From the NCBI GenBank assembly GCA_947629995.1, contig CANRFX010000001.1, positions 1 to 43,167 on the forward strand: 43,167 bases of DNA, given 5' to 3'. Position numbers and translations under genes: made by a program. The notes beneath the pieces were generated by a model, which worked only from the letters and a program-made list of their open reading frames with translations, searched no databases and was not told where the DNA came from. Shown in pieces: positions 16,858 through 25,939 of the stretch. Positions within the stretch are counted from its first letter, which is position 1; the number at the start of each line of letters is the position of its first letter. This DNA comes from an uncultured Clostridia bacterium (GTDB lineage Bacteria; Bacillota; Clostridia; TANB77; CAG-508).

Positions 16858-17532
16858 CTAAACTCCTTCTTTTTTTTGGCAAAAAATTTGACCTTTTCCA
16901 TCAATTGTAACAACTAAAGCTTCTTCTGGTTTCATTTTAAATTTTTCAACTTGTTTATTTAACCACTGTCTATTTTTGCCAATTGCTTGTAAATTTTTTT
17001 CCATTATTTTTCCATCTATTACTAAATCGTATGGAATGCCTTCATATTCTGGCTTTATATTAAAATCTTCTGGAGTTGTTCCTCTCTTTTCTGGTTTTTG
17101 TATAACTGTTACTTGTCCACTTGTTTCTAAAATTGCATATTCAACATCTCCTAAATTTATAACATTGTTGCCTCTTAATCTTTCTTGTAACTCATTTATT
17201 GTGAATCTTTCTTTAACTAATGCTTTTCTATTTATTTTTCCTCGATATATCAAAATACTTGGTTTTCCACATATAATTTCTCTTGCTTTTAAACTTTTCA
17301 TATTTATAATAGATATTATTAGATGCATAACAAGTAACCCAAGAATTGGAATAATTCCATTAAAAATTGGAATTCCTGTTTCTGTCATTGGTATTGTTGC
17401 CAAATCTGCAATCATAATGGAAATAGCAAGTTCGAATGGTTGCATTTGACCAATTTCCCTTTTCCCCATTAGTCTCATTACAATTAATACAATAATATAT
17501 AAAATTACAGTTCTAAAAAATGTAATTAACAC
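16858..17532 (-). CDS. DUF421 (YetF-like) membrane protein
   Basis: The protein has 224 residues with a GTG start (GTG TTA ATT) and an AGGTG ribosome site. Three N-terminal membrane helices (to about residue 80) are followed by a cytoplasmic domain with the family hallmarks KREIGQMQPFELAISIMIAD near the N-terminus and RLRGNNVINLGDVEYAILET in the middle. YetF-type proteins are common in spore formers and are implicated in membrane or spore traits, but the biochemical role is not established. It is transcribed with DUF4363. Confidence 0.88.
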   Translation of the reverse strand: MLITFFRTVILYIIVLIVMRLMGKREIGQMQPFELAISIMIADLATIPMTETGIPIFNGIIPILGLLVMHLIISIINMKSLKAREIICGKPSILIYRGKINRKALVKERFTINELQERLRGNNVINLGDVEYAILETSGQVTVIQKPEKRGTTPEDFNIKPEYEGIPYDLVIDGKIMEKNLQAIGKNRQWLNKQVEKFKMKPEEALVVTIDGKGQIFCQKKEGV

Positions 17533-17695
17533 AAAAACACCTGCTTTTTTGATTTTTACTTTTTTATTTATTTTTTACAAATATTAACTTTTTTATACGT
17601 ATTTTTTTGAATAAATAATTTTTTTTTGCAAATAATATTTTTAGAACCTTTGAAAAAACTGCATTATGAATTTTTATTCTAAGGAGGTTAAGTTT

Positions 17696-18070
17696 ATGCA
17701 AGGGACTCAAGAAAATCAAGCACACTCTGGAGCTTCTACTGTATGGCAAATTGTAGGTAGATTAATCGCTTCAGCTGTAGTTTTAGCAATTACTGCATTT
17801 TTTACACCAGGATTTAGTATTAACAGTTTTTGGACTTTAGTAATTGCCGCTATTGTTTTAACAGTAATAGATTATTTAGTTATTAAATTTACTGGTTTAC
17901 ATGCTAGCCCTTTTGGTAAAGGATTTGTAGGTTTTGCATTAGCTGCAATTGTTTTATATGTAACACAATTCTTTGTAGCAGGATATTCTATTTCTTGGAT
18001 AGCAGCAATTATTGGTGCTTTAATTTATGGAGTAGTTGATTACTTTATTCCTGGAAATCAACAAATGTAG
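17696..18070 (+). CDS. Small four-helix membrane protein (phage-holin-4 / DUF2512-like)
   Basis: The ATG at 17696 has AAGGAGG upstream and is preferred to an ATG 30 nt earlier. The product has 124 residues. After a polar N-terminus of about 18 residues, four hydrophobic segments follow, arranged as two similar halves: FFTPGFSINSFWTLVIAAIV and FFVAGYSISWIAAIIGALIY. This internal duplication with an aromatic-Gly turn is typical of PF04020-like 'phage holin family' or DUF2512 proteins, which are ordinary chromosomal membrane proteins in Bacillota. No phage genes are nearby. Function is unknown. Confidence 0.7.
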   Translation: MQGTQENQAHSGASTVWQIVGRLIASAVVLAITAFFTPGFSINSFWTLVIAAIVLTVIDYLVIKFTGLHASPFGKGFVGFALAAIVLYVTQFFVAGYSISWIAAIIGALIYGVVDYFIPGNQQM

Positions 18071-18076
18071 TAATTA

Positions 18077-18126
18077 AAAAACCAAACGGTATAGTATTTT
18101 GGTACTTATTTTCCGTTTGGTTTTCT
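18077..18126. terminator. Bidirectional terminator
   Basis: AAAACCAAACGG pairs with CCGTTTGGTTTT across a loop of about 23 bases; A- and T-runs lie on the two sides. It separates two convergent genes. Confidence 0.8.
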
Positions 18127-18792
18127 TTAATATTTTTGTACAATTTCATTTTGATTTTTATAAATGCTATTAGGTGATATTACACCTCTTACTGAAGATA
18201 AAGGATAAATATTAGAATTCTTGCCAATTACTGTTCCTGGATTTAAGACGCTTCCACATCCTACTTCTACTTCATCTCCAATCATTGCTCCAAATTTTTT
18301 AATTCCTGTTTCAATTTGTTCTTTTCCATTTTTTACAACAACTAATTTTTTATCTGATTTTACATTTGAGGTGATAGATCCTGCTCCCATATGTGCTTTA
18401 TATCCTAAAATAGAATCTCCGACGTAATTATAATGTGGAACTTGAACTTTATTAAATAAGATTACATTTTTTAATTCAGTTGAATTTCCAACAACTGCTC
18501 CCTCTCCTACAATTACTTTTCCTCTTAAAAAAGCACAATGTCTTATTTCTGCATTTTCTCCGATAATAGCAGGTCCTTTAATATATGCTGACGGCATAAC
18601 TTTTGCAGTTTTTGCAATCCATACATCTTCACCTATTTTATTGTATTTATTTGAATCTAATTTATTACCTATTTCTAATATAAAGTCATTTATTTTTGGT
18701 AAAGCTTCCCAAGGATAAGTAACACTTTCTAATAGCTTTTTTGCTATTGTTTCTTCTAAATTATATAAATTACAAACTTTGCATTCTTCCAT
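18127..18792 (-). CDS. Left-handed beta-helix acyltransferase-like protein (hexapeptide repeats)
   Basis: The protein has 221 residues. From about residue 60 it has imperfect hexapeptide repeats ([LIV]-G-x-x-x-x), e.g. IGENAEI, VGEGAVVGNS, IGDEVEVGCG and GTVIGKNSNI, the signature of the left-handed beta-helix found in GlmU C-termini and related acyltransferases. N-terminal Cys residues lie in MEECKVC. It follows the UDP-sugar pyrophosphorylase gene by 27 bp, so the two may form a split GlmU-like system for an activated amino sugar or related nucleotide sugar. Acceptor and acyl donor cannot be read from the sequence. Confidence 0.82.
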   Translation of the reverse strand: MEECKVCNLYNLEETIAKKLLESVTYPWEALPKINDFILEIGNKLDSNKYNKIGEDVWIAKTAKVMPSAYIKGPAIIGENAEIRHCAFLRGKVIVGEGAVVGNSTELKNVILFNKVQVPHYNYVGDSILGYKAHMGAGSITSNVKSDKKLVVVKNGKEQIETGIKKFGAMIGDEVEVGCGSVLNPGTVIGKNSNIYPLSSVRGVISPNSIYKNQNEIVQKY

Positions 18793-18819
18793 TTTTATAA
18801 CCTTTCTATAAAATTTTTA

Positions 18820-20077
18820 TTATAATGTAATTTTATTCTTATTCCAATATTTCTCATATAATTCTTTTGCTGTTCTTGGACTATCCACACCTTCTTTGTT
18901 TTTGACAGGTGCGAAATCATCTTGTCTTTTTCCTCTTAAAATTGCAATGTCATCAAAAAATTCAAAAGCATCAAAAACAAAGGATTCAAATTTATAAGCA
19001 TTTGGCTCTTTTGGTACAACTTCTTTATCATTTTCGTCTATGTAACTATTCTTTTTGAAGACACTATGATACATTAAATGCTCTTTACTTATTTTTTCGA
19101 TTGCTTCAATAGTGTATAAATTGCACATAATGTGTGATTCTCCATATTTTAGTTCTCCGTTTTCATCTACTTCTTCTGCCATTTTTTCTGGTAATTCTGC
19201 ATATTCGATTACTTTTGGATGACCATTCATCTTGCAAAAAACTCCTACTTTTTCATGTGGATTTGCTTTTACTACTGATTTTGAAGCAATTTGAACTCCT
19301 TTTTTTATTGCCATACCAAGTAAAGTTACATCTGCCATTTTTAAAAGTACATTATCAACTCCACCAATAAACACCCATTTAATTCCTTTTTCCTTCATAT
19401 CTGCTAAGCAACCACTTATTCTTAAAGAAGAATATGTTCCACCATTTCCATCTGATGCTTCTTTTATTTTATGATCTTTGGTTATTAAAATTTTTCCTTC
19501 TTTATCAATTAATGGTAATTCACTTTGTGAAAATAAGGTTACAAAGTTTTTGCCATATCCGAAAAAATTATGCTTTTCTAAAAATTGCAATGTTTCTTGG
19601 TGATTTTCTTTGCTTGTCATTATATACCACGGAATTGTAATTCCATATTTTTTATTTGCTTCTTTTAAATTTTCCGCTAGTATTTCAAATAAATATTTTC
19701 CTTTTCCAAAAACATCTAATTTAAAAGTTCCTTTTGGTCCATTATGTCCGAAGCCTTGTTCCTTGCCCTCCTGCCATTGTAACAACAGCATATTGTGCAT
19801 TTTTTATTACTAATTCGCCTAAGTTGTCAAATTCTTCTTTTTGCTCTTTTGATAATTTTTCTTTATCTAAATATGCAATATTTTCTATTTTATTTTCTTT
19901 TATTTCTATTTTCTTTTTAGTATTAGCATATAATTCCATAATTTGATGAAAATCTATTTTATTAATTTGTTCTATTAATGCTTCTTTTTCTTTTCCGTTT
20001 AATTTATGTAATAATTCTATTATGTGGTTTTGTTTATAAAATTCTAATTGCTCTATAATATCTTGCATTTTATCCAT
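18820..20077 (-). CDS. UDP-sugar pyrophosphorylase (UDPGP/AGX family), read through a +1 shift at CGG
   Basis: An N-terminal stretch of 109 residues ends in the frame-0 sequence GGQGTRLR and a TAA. Skipping one C at the CGG (19748-19750) gives the family's nucleotide-binding loop MAGGQGTRLGHNGPKGTF and an uninterrupted frame to the stop at 18820, 418 residues in all. The UDPGP family makes UDP-GlcNAc or UDP-Glc from UTP and the sugar-1-phosphate; the loop, the FIGGVDNVL motif and the length (shorter than eukaryotic AGX) fit it. The shift lies on a catalytic-loop glycine, so an unshifted product would be inactive. It is operonic with the beta-helix protein. UTP-GlcNAc-1-P versus UTP-glucose-1-P specificity is unresolved. 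Confidence 0.88.
19748..19750 (-). other. CGG +1 frameshift site (UDP-sugar pyrophosphorylase)
   Basis: Minus-strand context CTT-CGG-A; skipping C reads GGA CAT AAT GGA. The glycine is residue 110, in GGQGTRLG. Frame 0 meets TAA two codons on. Confidence 0.88.
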
Positions 20078-20196
20078 TTTATTTCAGTCCTTTCAGCCTC
20101 AATTATTCTGGTATTATTAATATATTATATGCATTTTTTTTAATAGTGATATTCTATCATATTGATTCGTATTTATCAAGTTTTTTAAGCGAACTT

Positions 20197-20227
20197 GTCA
20201 TATTCCAAAAAAAATACCATATATATT
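20197..20227 (+). promoter_or_regulatory. Candidate sigma-E promoter of spoIVA
   Basis: TCATATT (20198-20204) fits the sigma-E -35 pattern kmATATT; 13 bp later CATATATA (20218-20225) is close to the -10 CATACAMT. spoIVA is sigma-E controlled in Bacillus, which supports the call. The rest of the 200-bp divergent region is AT-rich without further genes. Confidence 0.5.
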
Positions 20228-20281
20228 AACTAAAGTAATTTGTACAAACATTTTGATTTAAAAATTGAAGGAGGTATATAG

Positions 20282-21761
20282 ATGGAAAATACAAGATTGT
20301 ATGAAGACATCTCAAAAAGAACAGATGGTGACATCTATGTAGGTGTGGTAGGACCTGTAAGAACTGGTAAGTCTACTTTTATTAAGAATTTTATGGATTT
20401 ATTGGTCATTCCAAATATTGATAATGAATATAAAAAAGAAAGAGCTAAAGATGAGCTTCCACAAAGTGCTGGTGGAAAGACAATTATGACTACTGAGCCA
20501 AAATTTATTCCAAATGAAGCAATTGAAATTACTTTAGATAATAATTTAAAATTTAAGACAAGATTAGTTGATTGTGTTGGTTATTTAGTTGATAATGCAA
20601 TTCGGCTACTTAGAAGATGATATGCCAAGAATGGTAAAAACACCTTGGTCAGAAGAAGAAATTCCTTTTGAAACAGCTGCAGAAATTGGAACTAAAAAAG
20701 TAATCAATGAACACTCTACTATAGGAGTTTTAGTTACAACAGATGGCTCTTTTACAGGTATTCCAAGAGAAGATTATATTAAAGCAGAAGAAAGAGTTGT
20801 TAATGAATTAAAAGCTTTAAACAAACCTTTTATTATCCTTTTAAATTCAGAAGATCCTAATTCTGATTACACAATTGAACTTGCAAATAATTTAAGTACA
20901 AAATATAATACCACTGTTATGCCAATTAACTGCGAATATTTAAGCATTGATGATATTAATAATATGTTTTCTAAAGTTTTATATGAATTTCCTATTAATC
21001 AAATTTGTATTAAGTTTCCTAGATGGATTGATGTTTTAGAGTATAATCATCCTTTAAAAGCTGAACTATTTGAAGAAATTAAAAATGCATTTATTGATGC
21101 CAATGTTTTAAAAGATGTTTCAAATTGTTCTAAAAAAATTGCACAAACTGAAATTATCTCTAAAACTTTTATTTCTGATATTCAACTAGGTTCAGGAAAT
21201 GTTAATGTTGAAATTAATTTAAAAGATGAGTTATTCTATCAAGTACTTTCTGAAATTACTGGTGTTAATGTTAATAATGAGGGAGATTTGTTTAGCATTA
21301 TTTCTAATTTATCAAAAACTAAGAAAAAATTTGACAGAATTGCTTATGCCTTAGAAGAAGTTGATGCTAAAGGTTATGGTATTGTAACACCTAGTATTGA
21401 TGATTTAATATTAGAAGAACCTGAAATGATTAAACAAGGTTCTAGATTTGGAGTAAAATTAAAGGCCACTGCACCTTCTATTCATTTAATAAAAACAAAT
21501 GTAGAAACTGAAGTATCTCCAATCGTTGGATCTGAAAAACAATCAGAAGAATTAGTAAATTATTTACTTTCTGAATTTGACAGCAATCCAAAAGAAATTT
21601 GGAATTCCAATATTTTTGGTAAAAGCTTACATGAATTAGTAAATGAGGGCCTACAAACTAAACTTTCTAAAATGCCAGAAGATGCTCAAATTAAATTGCA
21701 AGAAACATTGGAACGTATCGTAAATGAAGGTAGTGGCGGTTTGATTTGTATTATTTTATAG
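20282..21761 (+). CDS. spoIVA: Stage IV sporulation protein A, read through a +1 shift at CGG
   Basis: The start ATG follows AAGGAGG. Frame 0 encodes the N-terminal ATPase part with Walker A GPVRTGKSTFIKN (about 24-36) and ends soon after CGG at 20603-20605 (codon 108). Skipping one C gives VDNAIGYLEDDMPRMVKTPW, strongly conserved in SpoIVA, and continues to the stop at 21761. The full product has 492 residues, the standard SpoIVA length. SpoIVA is the ATP-hydrolysing scaffold that polymerises on the forespore surface and anchors the coat. The C-terminal segment ends in GSGGLICIIL, resembling the membrane-anchoring tail of SpoIVA. Flanked by a candidate sigma-E promoter and a palindromic terminator element. 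Confidence 0.95.
20603..20605 (+). other. CGG +1 frameshift site (spoIVA)
   Basis: Context ATT-CGG-C; skipping C20603 reads GGC TAC TTA GAA GAT, residue Gly 108 of AIGYLEDD. Frame 0 ends at TGA four codons on. Confidence 0.9.
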
Positions 21762-21780
21762 AGTTCTTAAATATTGATAA

Positions 21781-21850
21781 AAAAAATTGTCAAAATGCTC
21801 CGTCCCCAATGACAATTGTCGTTGGGGACGGAGCATTTTGACAATTTTTT
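21781..21850. repeat. 70-bp near-perfect palindrome of the GGGGACGG repeat family
   Basis: AAAAAATTGTCAAAATGCTC at 21781 mirrors the sequence ending at 21850, with one mismatch, around a central GACAATTGTC. The half-unit TTGTC(G/A)TTGGGGACGGAG is the same as in the 13629-13952 element. It sits exactly between the convergent ends of spoIVA and the transglutaminase-like gene and would act as a terminator for both. Copies as similar as this, in two places, point to a mobile REP-like unit. Confidence 0.85.
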
Positions 21851-21853
21851 TAT

Positions 21854-22997
21854 CTAATAATCTTGATTTGATAAATTCGGATAAGTAAATATTTTTCCAC
21901 CTTCTGTAAATTGTCCATTAGGTACGTGATCTTTTGACATAAAATTAGATCCTCTTAAAAAAAATCTTATTTTAGAAGTTTCGCTTACCCAACCTGTAGT
22001 AGATACTGGGTCATCCCATGTACAATCTATGGCATACCAATTATTGTTTAATTGTACATAGTTCCATGCATGATTCTCTGTACGATTTTCTGAATTAGTT
22101 GCTTTTCCAATTACTAGTATACATGGTATTTTTAGTTCATCCATTAAATATTTAAAACTTCTAGCATATCCTTCACAAACACATTCTTTATTTACCATTG
22201 CACCATATATATTGTAAATGTTTTTCTTTGATATGCTTGTATCGTATTGTAAATTATCTACTAAATAATCATGTACTATTTTTATGTTTTGATATGTATT
22301 ATTATTTGTTGTGTTTTGCAGGATTTCATCTCGTACTTGTTCAATTCCGCCTAATTGCTTGATCAATTTCTGCTTTTGATGAAAATTCATCAATAAAATA
22401 ATTGTTTTGTGTTCCTGAGTTGATAAATACATTATATGTAACGTTGTTTCTTTTTGTTATTGTTTCAATGTTTAAGTACATCTTATTAGGACTTAAATAA
22501 AACACATCTGGATTATCATAAGTATATGCTTCTATTGCAGATTGATAATATTTTCCTAGTTGGTCTTGCCCGTCTTTATTAGCAAGTAAATCTGAAAAGG
22601 AATTTCCAAGTTCTATTTTATAGTTTCCTGTTTTCATGTTTTCTTTATTTGTTTCAAATGCCTTATATATAATTTTAGAGTAATTTTCTAATTGATTGTA
22701 AAAATATTTGTCTATTGTTATATTAGAATAATCTACTTCTTCTGGCTCATTTGGTTCTTGCATATATGTGTTACTATCTTTTATTCCTTCAAAAGGATCT
22801 CCTATTATTTCTGGAACTTTTATATCTTCATCTATTGTATTTTGGTTTTCTTCAATAACAGTATTAAAATTTTGTGGTGTTGAAGAAGTTTCTAATTTGA
22901 CATATTCATTCCAAAAAATTATTCCAAATAAAGTAAATACAATAATAATTAAAACAAATACTATTGTTATTATAAAAGTAGCTAATCTGCTTTTCAT
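21854..22997 (-). CDS. Membrane-anchored transglutaminase-like protein, read through a +1 shift at CGG
   Basis: The ATG at 22997 (MKSRLATF) has AAAGGAG upstream. An N-terminal membrane anchor (about 5-28) and a Glu/Asn-rich linker precede a domain of about 170 residues. Frame 0 ends directly after CGG (22347-22349). Skipping one C joins AEIDQAIR to GIEQVRDEILQ and gives 380 residues in total. The second half has the transglutaminase-type triad: Cys in NKECVCEGYARSF, His in NHAWNYVQL and Asp in WYAIDCTWDDP. Such proteins act outside the membrane on cell-wall or surface proteins as proteases or cross-linkers; the substrate is unknown. Convergent with spoIVA, so a spore role is possible but not shown. 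Confidence 0.85.
22347..22349 (-). other. CGG +1 frameshift site (transglutaminase-like gene)
   Basis: Minus-strand context AGG-CGG-A; skipping C reads GGA ATT GAA (Gly 217). Frame 0 has TGA two codons on. This is the only site whose preceding codon is AGG and whose glycine lies outside a motif I recognise. Confidence 0.82.
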
Positions 22998-23056
22998 GAC
23001 ATTTCTCCTTTGTATTTCTTCTTTTTTATTATAACATATTTTTGTTTCCAAAACTA

Positions 23057-23085
23057 GTATATTTTGCGTTTTTTTACAAATACTA
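23057..23085 (+). promoter_or_regulatory. Candidate sigma-G promoter of the germinant-receptor operon
   Basis: GTATA (23057-23061), 17 bp, AATACTA (23079-23085) resembles the sigma-G pattern gHATR-N18-CATnHTA. gerA-type operons are sigma-G dependent in Bacillus. The match is imperfect (A instead of C at the first -10 base, spacer one short). Confidence 0.4.
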
Positions 23086-23112
23086 AAAAAAAAATATAAA
23101 ATGGAGAAGCTT

Positions 23113-24803
23113 ATGAATTTAAAAAATTTATTTCAATCAGTTTTTGGTTATACGCCACCTGTAGAATATAATTTCGAATTACCTAATGAAGATGAAATTC
23201 AACATGATTTAGAGGATACAAAACCAAAAGAACCTGTAAAAATTTATCCAAGTCTGAATGTAAATATTGAGTATCTAAGAACTAAATATAATCTTTTAAT
23301 CAATAGTGACATTATTTTAAGAGAATTTACTTTAAATGCTAGAGGAAAACAGTATAATAGTGTTTTGCTTTATATTGATGGAATGGTTGACTCTAATTTA
23401 TTAGATGACTTTGTTCTAAAACCATTAATGCTTCGCAATAAAAACAACACTTTTGATGGTACTCAAAATAAAGTTATATCTGAAGCTGTAGCAAATAACA
23501 TTACAGTCCGAAAAATCAAAAAATTTGATTTAGCAAATTATTTACTTCGGTTGTTTAATGCCTCAAAATACTGTAGAACAAGTAAGTAATTTTGACGAAC
23601 TTGCAAAAGGTGTAAATGCTGGAAATTGTGCTTTAATTATTGATACTTTAAATGTTGCATTTGATATTGAAGTAAAAGGATTTAAGCAAAGAAGTGTTGA
23701 CACCCCAGAAAATGAAATTGTAATAAAAGGACCTCATGAAGCTTTTGTTGAAAATATCAGGACGAATACTTCTCTTCTTAGAAGAATTGTAAATAATGAA
23801 GATTTAATAATTGAAAATTTGGAAGTTGGTAAAATTACAAAAACAAAATGTGCTGTTTGCTATATGAAAGATATTACAAATTCTGATTTAGTAAATGAAG
23901 TAAAATACAGATTAAATAATTTAGAAATTGATTCTTTATTATCTGCTGGTGAATTAGAACAATTAATTTCAGATTCTAATAGTTTAGGAATACCTCGGTC
24001 TTCTTTCTACAGAAAGACCAGATAAAGCTGCAAAATATTTGCTAAAAGGACGTGTTGTAGTAATTGTAAATGGAACTCCATATGGAATTATTATGCCAGC
24101 GGTTTTAATTGATTTTTTAACTTCACCAGAAGATACGAATTTAAGAGTAAATTTTGCGAATTTTTTGCGTGGTCTTAGAGTTTTAGCTGCTTTTATTACT
24201 TTGCTTTTACCTGGCTTTTATGTTGCAATTACTAGTTTTCATCAAGAAATTTTGCCAACAGGACTTCTCTTCTCTATTTTAGCATCAAGAGAAAATGTAC
24301 CTTTTCCTATTATATTAGAAATCTTACTTATGGAATTTTCTTTTGAATTAATTAGAGAAGCAAGTCTTCGTGTACCTTCTGCGATTGGTTCTACCATTGG
24401 AATTGTAGGTGCTTTGGTTTTAGGACAAGCTGCTGTAAGTGCTGGCATTGTTAGTCCAATTTTAATTATTATAGTTGCTATGACTGGTATCTCTTCTTTT
24501 GCAATTCCTGACTATTCTTTTGGATTTCACTTAAGATATTTTAGGTTTGCATTTGTTATTCTTGGATTTATGGCAGGATTTTTAGGTATTGCCTTAGGTT
24601 TATTTGTATATATTAGTCTAGTTTGTAGCTTAAGATCTTTTGGTGTTTCTTATACTGTACCTTTTGCACCAGCAACAAATTCAAAAGGAAATGGATATTT
24701 ACTTTCTCCTATTTGGAAAAGAGAATATAGACCTTCGTTTATAGCTGCTAAAAAAGAAACTGAACAACCCCATTTTTCAATGAAATGGAAATATCATAAA
24801 TAA
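23113..24803 (+). CDS. GerA-family spore germinant-receptor A subunit, read through two +1 shifts at CGG
   Basis: The ATG at 23113 has GGAGAAG upstream. The frame shifts +1 at CGG 23548-23550 (LLGCLMPQNTVEQVSNF) and again at CGG 23996-23998 (GIPGLLSTERPDKAAKYLL), then runs to the stop at 24803, giving 562 residues. Both junctions restore A-subunit consensus, including the TERPD block and KGRVVVIVNGTP. The N-terminal half is soluble; about five membrane helices fill the last third. The A subunit works with B and C subunits (following genes) in the spore inner membrane to respond to small-molecule germinants. It is co-transcribed with gerB-gerC and a small fourth gene. The germinant is not predictable. 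Confidence 0.92.
23548..23550 (+). other. CGG +1 frameshift site 1 (gerA)
   Basis: Context CTT-CGG-T; skipping C23548 reads GGT TGT TTA ATG CCT (Gly 146). Frame 0 continues about a dozen codons to TAA. Confidence 0.88.
23996..23998 (+). other. CGG +1 frameshift site 2 (gerA)
   Basis: Context CCT-CGG-T in the shifted frame; skipping C23996 reads GGT CTT CTT TCT ACA GAA (Gly 295). Without the shift TAA follows after eight codons. Confidence 0.88.
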
Positions 24804-24819
24804 AAAAGGAGTTTTTAAA

Positions 24820-25914
24820 ATGACAAAATCAAAAATTGGTACTTTAGAAGCTATTATGCTAATACTTTCTATTGTTGTAACTCACACAATTTTATCTTTG
24901 CCTAGAGAAGTTACTGTTAATACAAAATCTGCTGCAATTATTAATTTAATTTTTGTAAGTATTTTAGCTATTATAATCTCTTATATTATTGTTAAACTTT
25001 TAAAAAACTTTCCTGGTTCTGATATTATTGATATTTCTGAAGTTTTGGGTGGGAAAGCTTTAAAAAACATTATTGGAGGCATTTTTATTGTATATTTTCT
25101 TGTTACTACAAGTATTTTACTTAGAAATTTTTCTGAAAGTTTAAGAATTATTCACTACCCTATGACAAATATTATTTTTATTTTGTTTTTGTTTATTATT
25201 GCTTTGTGCTCAGCTAATAGACTTGCTTTTAACGCTTCTTTAAAAACAAATTTATTAATTATTCCTTTTGTGCTAGTAAGTATGGTATTTTTATTTTTTG
25301 CTAATATGAATAAATTTATCCCAGAAAGAATTTTTCCTATATTTGGAGATGGTCTAATTAGTACCTTTGTCTTAGGAATTGGAAATTTATCTTCTTTTGC
25401 AGGAATTGCGTTTTTGTACTTTCTTCCTCCATATTTAAAAAAACCAGAAAAATTAAAAAAAATAGCTGTTATTTCTACTGGAATATCTGCTATCTATTTG
25501 ATTTTATGTGTTTCTACACTTTTGTTTATGTTTTCATTTTTTATTACAACAAATGAAATTACTCCTCTTTATAATGCAACAAGATATATTGAGTTTGGAA
25601 GTTTCTTTCAAAGATTAGAATCTGCGTTTTTACTTATATGGACGTTAGCTTTTGCTTGTTACTTAAGTATTGTGACTAAATTTTGTATGAGTATTTTTCA
25701 AAAACTAACAAATATAGAAACTAAAAAACCGCTTATTGATATTTTTGGACTTCTTATTTTAGCAATTGCTCTAGTTCCTAAAGATTATTCTATTTCTAGT
25801 AATTTTGAAACTGAAATTTATCCTTATTTAGTACTTGGAATTGTATTTTTCCTATCACTTAGTATTTTAATATTAGCTAACTTACAAAAAAGAAAACAAA
25901 AGAAGTCTGCATAA
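24820..25914 (+). CDS. GerB-family germination permease subunit
   Basis: The protein has 364 residues with about ten hydrophobic segments, of the spore-germination subfamily of amino-acid permeases (GerAB/GerKB). It is preceded by AAGGAG and separated from the A subunit by 16 bp. GerAB-type subunits bind the germinant inside a permease fold; LPREVT near residue 28 and the helix-breaking Gly/Pro segments fit the family. The frame is intact and contains no CGG. Confidence 0.9.
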   Translation: MTKSKIGTLEAIMLILSIVVTHTILSLPREVTVNTKSAAIINLIFVSILAIIISYIIVKLLKNFPGSDIIDISEVLGGKALKNIIGGIFIVYFLVTTSILLRNFSESLRIIHYPMTNIIFILFLFIIALCSANRLAFNASLKTNLLIIPFVLVSMVFLFFANMNKFIPERIFPIFGDGLISTFVLGIGNLSSFAGIAFLYFLPPYLKKPEKLKKIAVISTGISAIYLILCVSTLLFMFSFFITTNEITPLYNATRYIEFGSFFQRLESAFLLIWTLAFACYLSIVTKFCMSIFQKLTNIETKKPLIDIFGLLILAIALVPKDYSISSNFETEIYPYLVLGIVFFLSLSILILANLQKRKQKKSA

Positions 25915-25939
25915 TTTTTAAAACAAGGAGGTGCTATTT

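Noticed and set aside
17696..18070. Prophage holin
   Set aside because: No phage genes are nearby; holin-4-like proteins are common as ordinary chromosomal membrane proteins.
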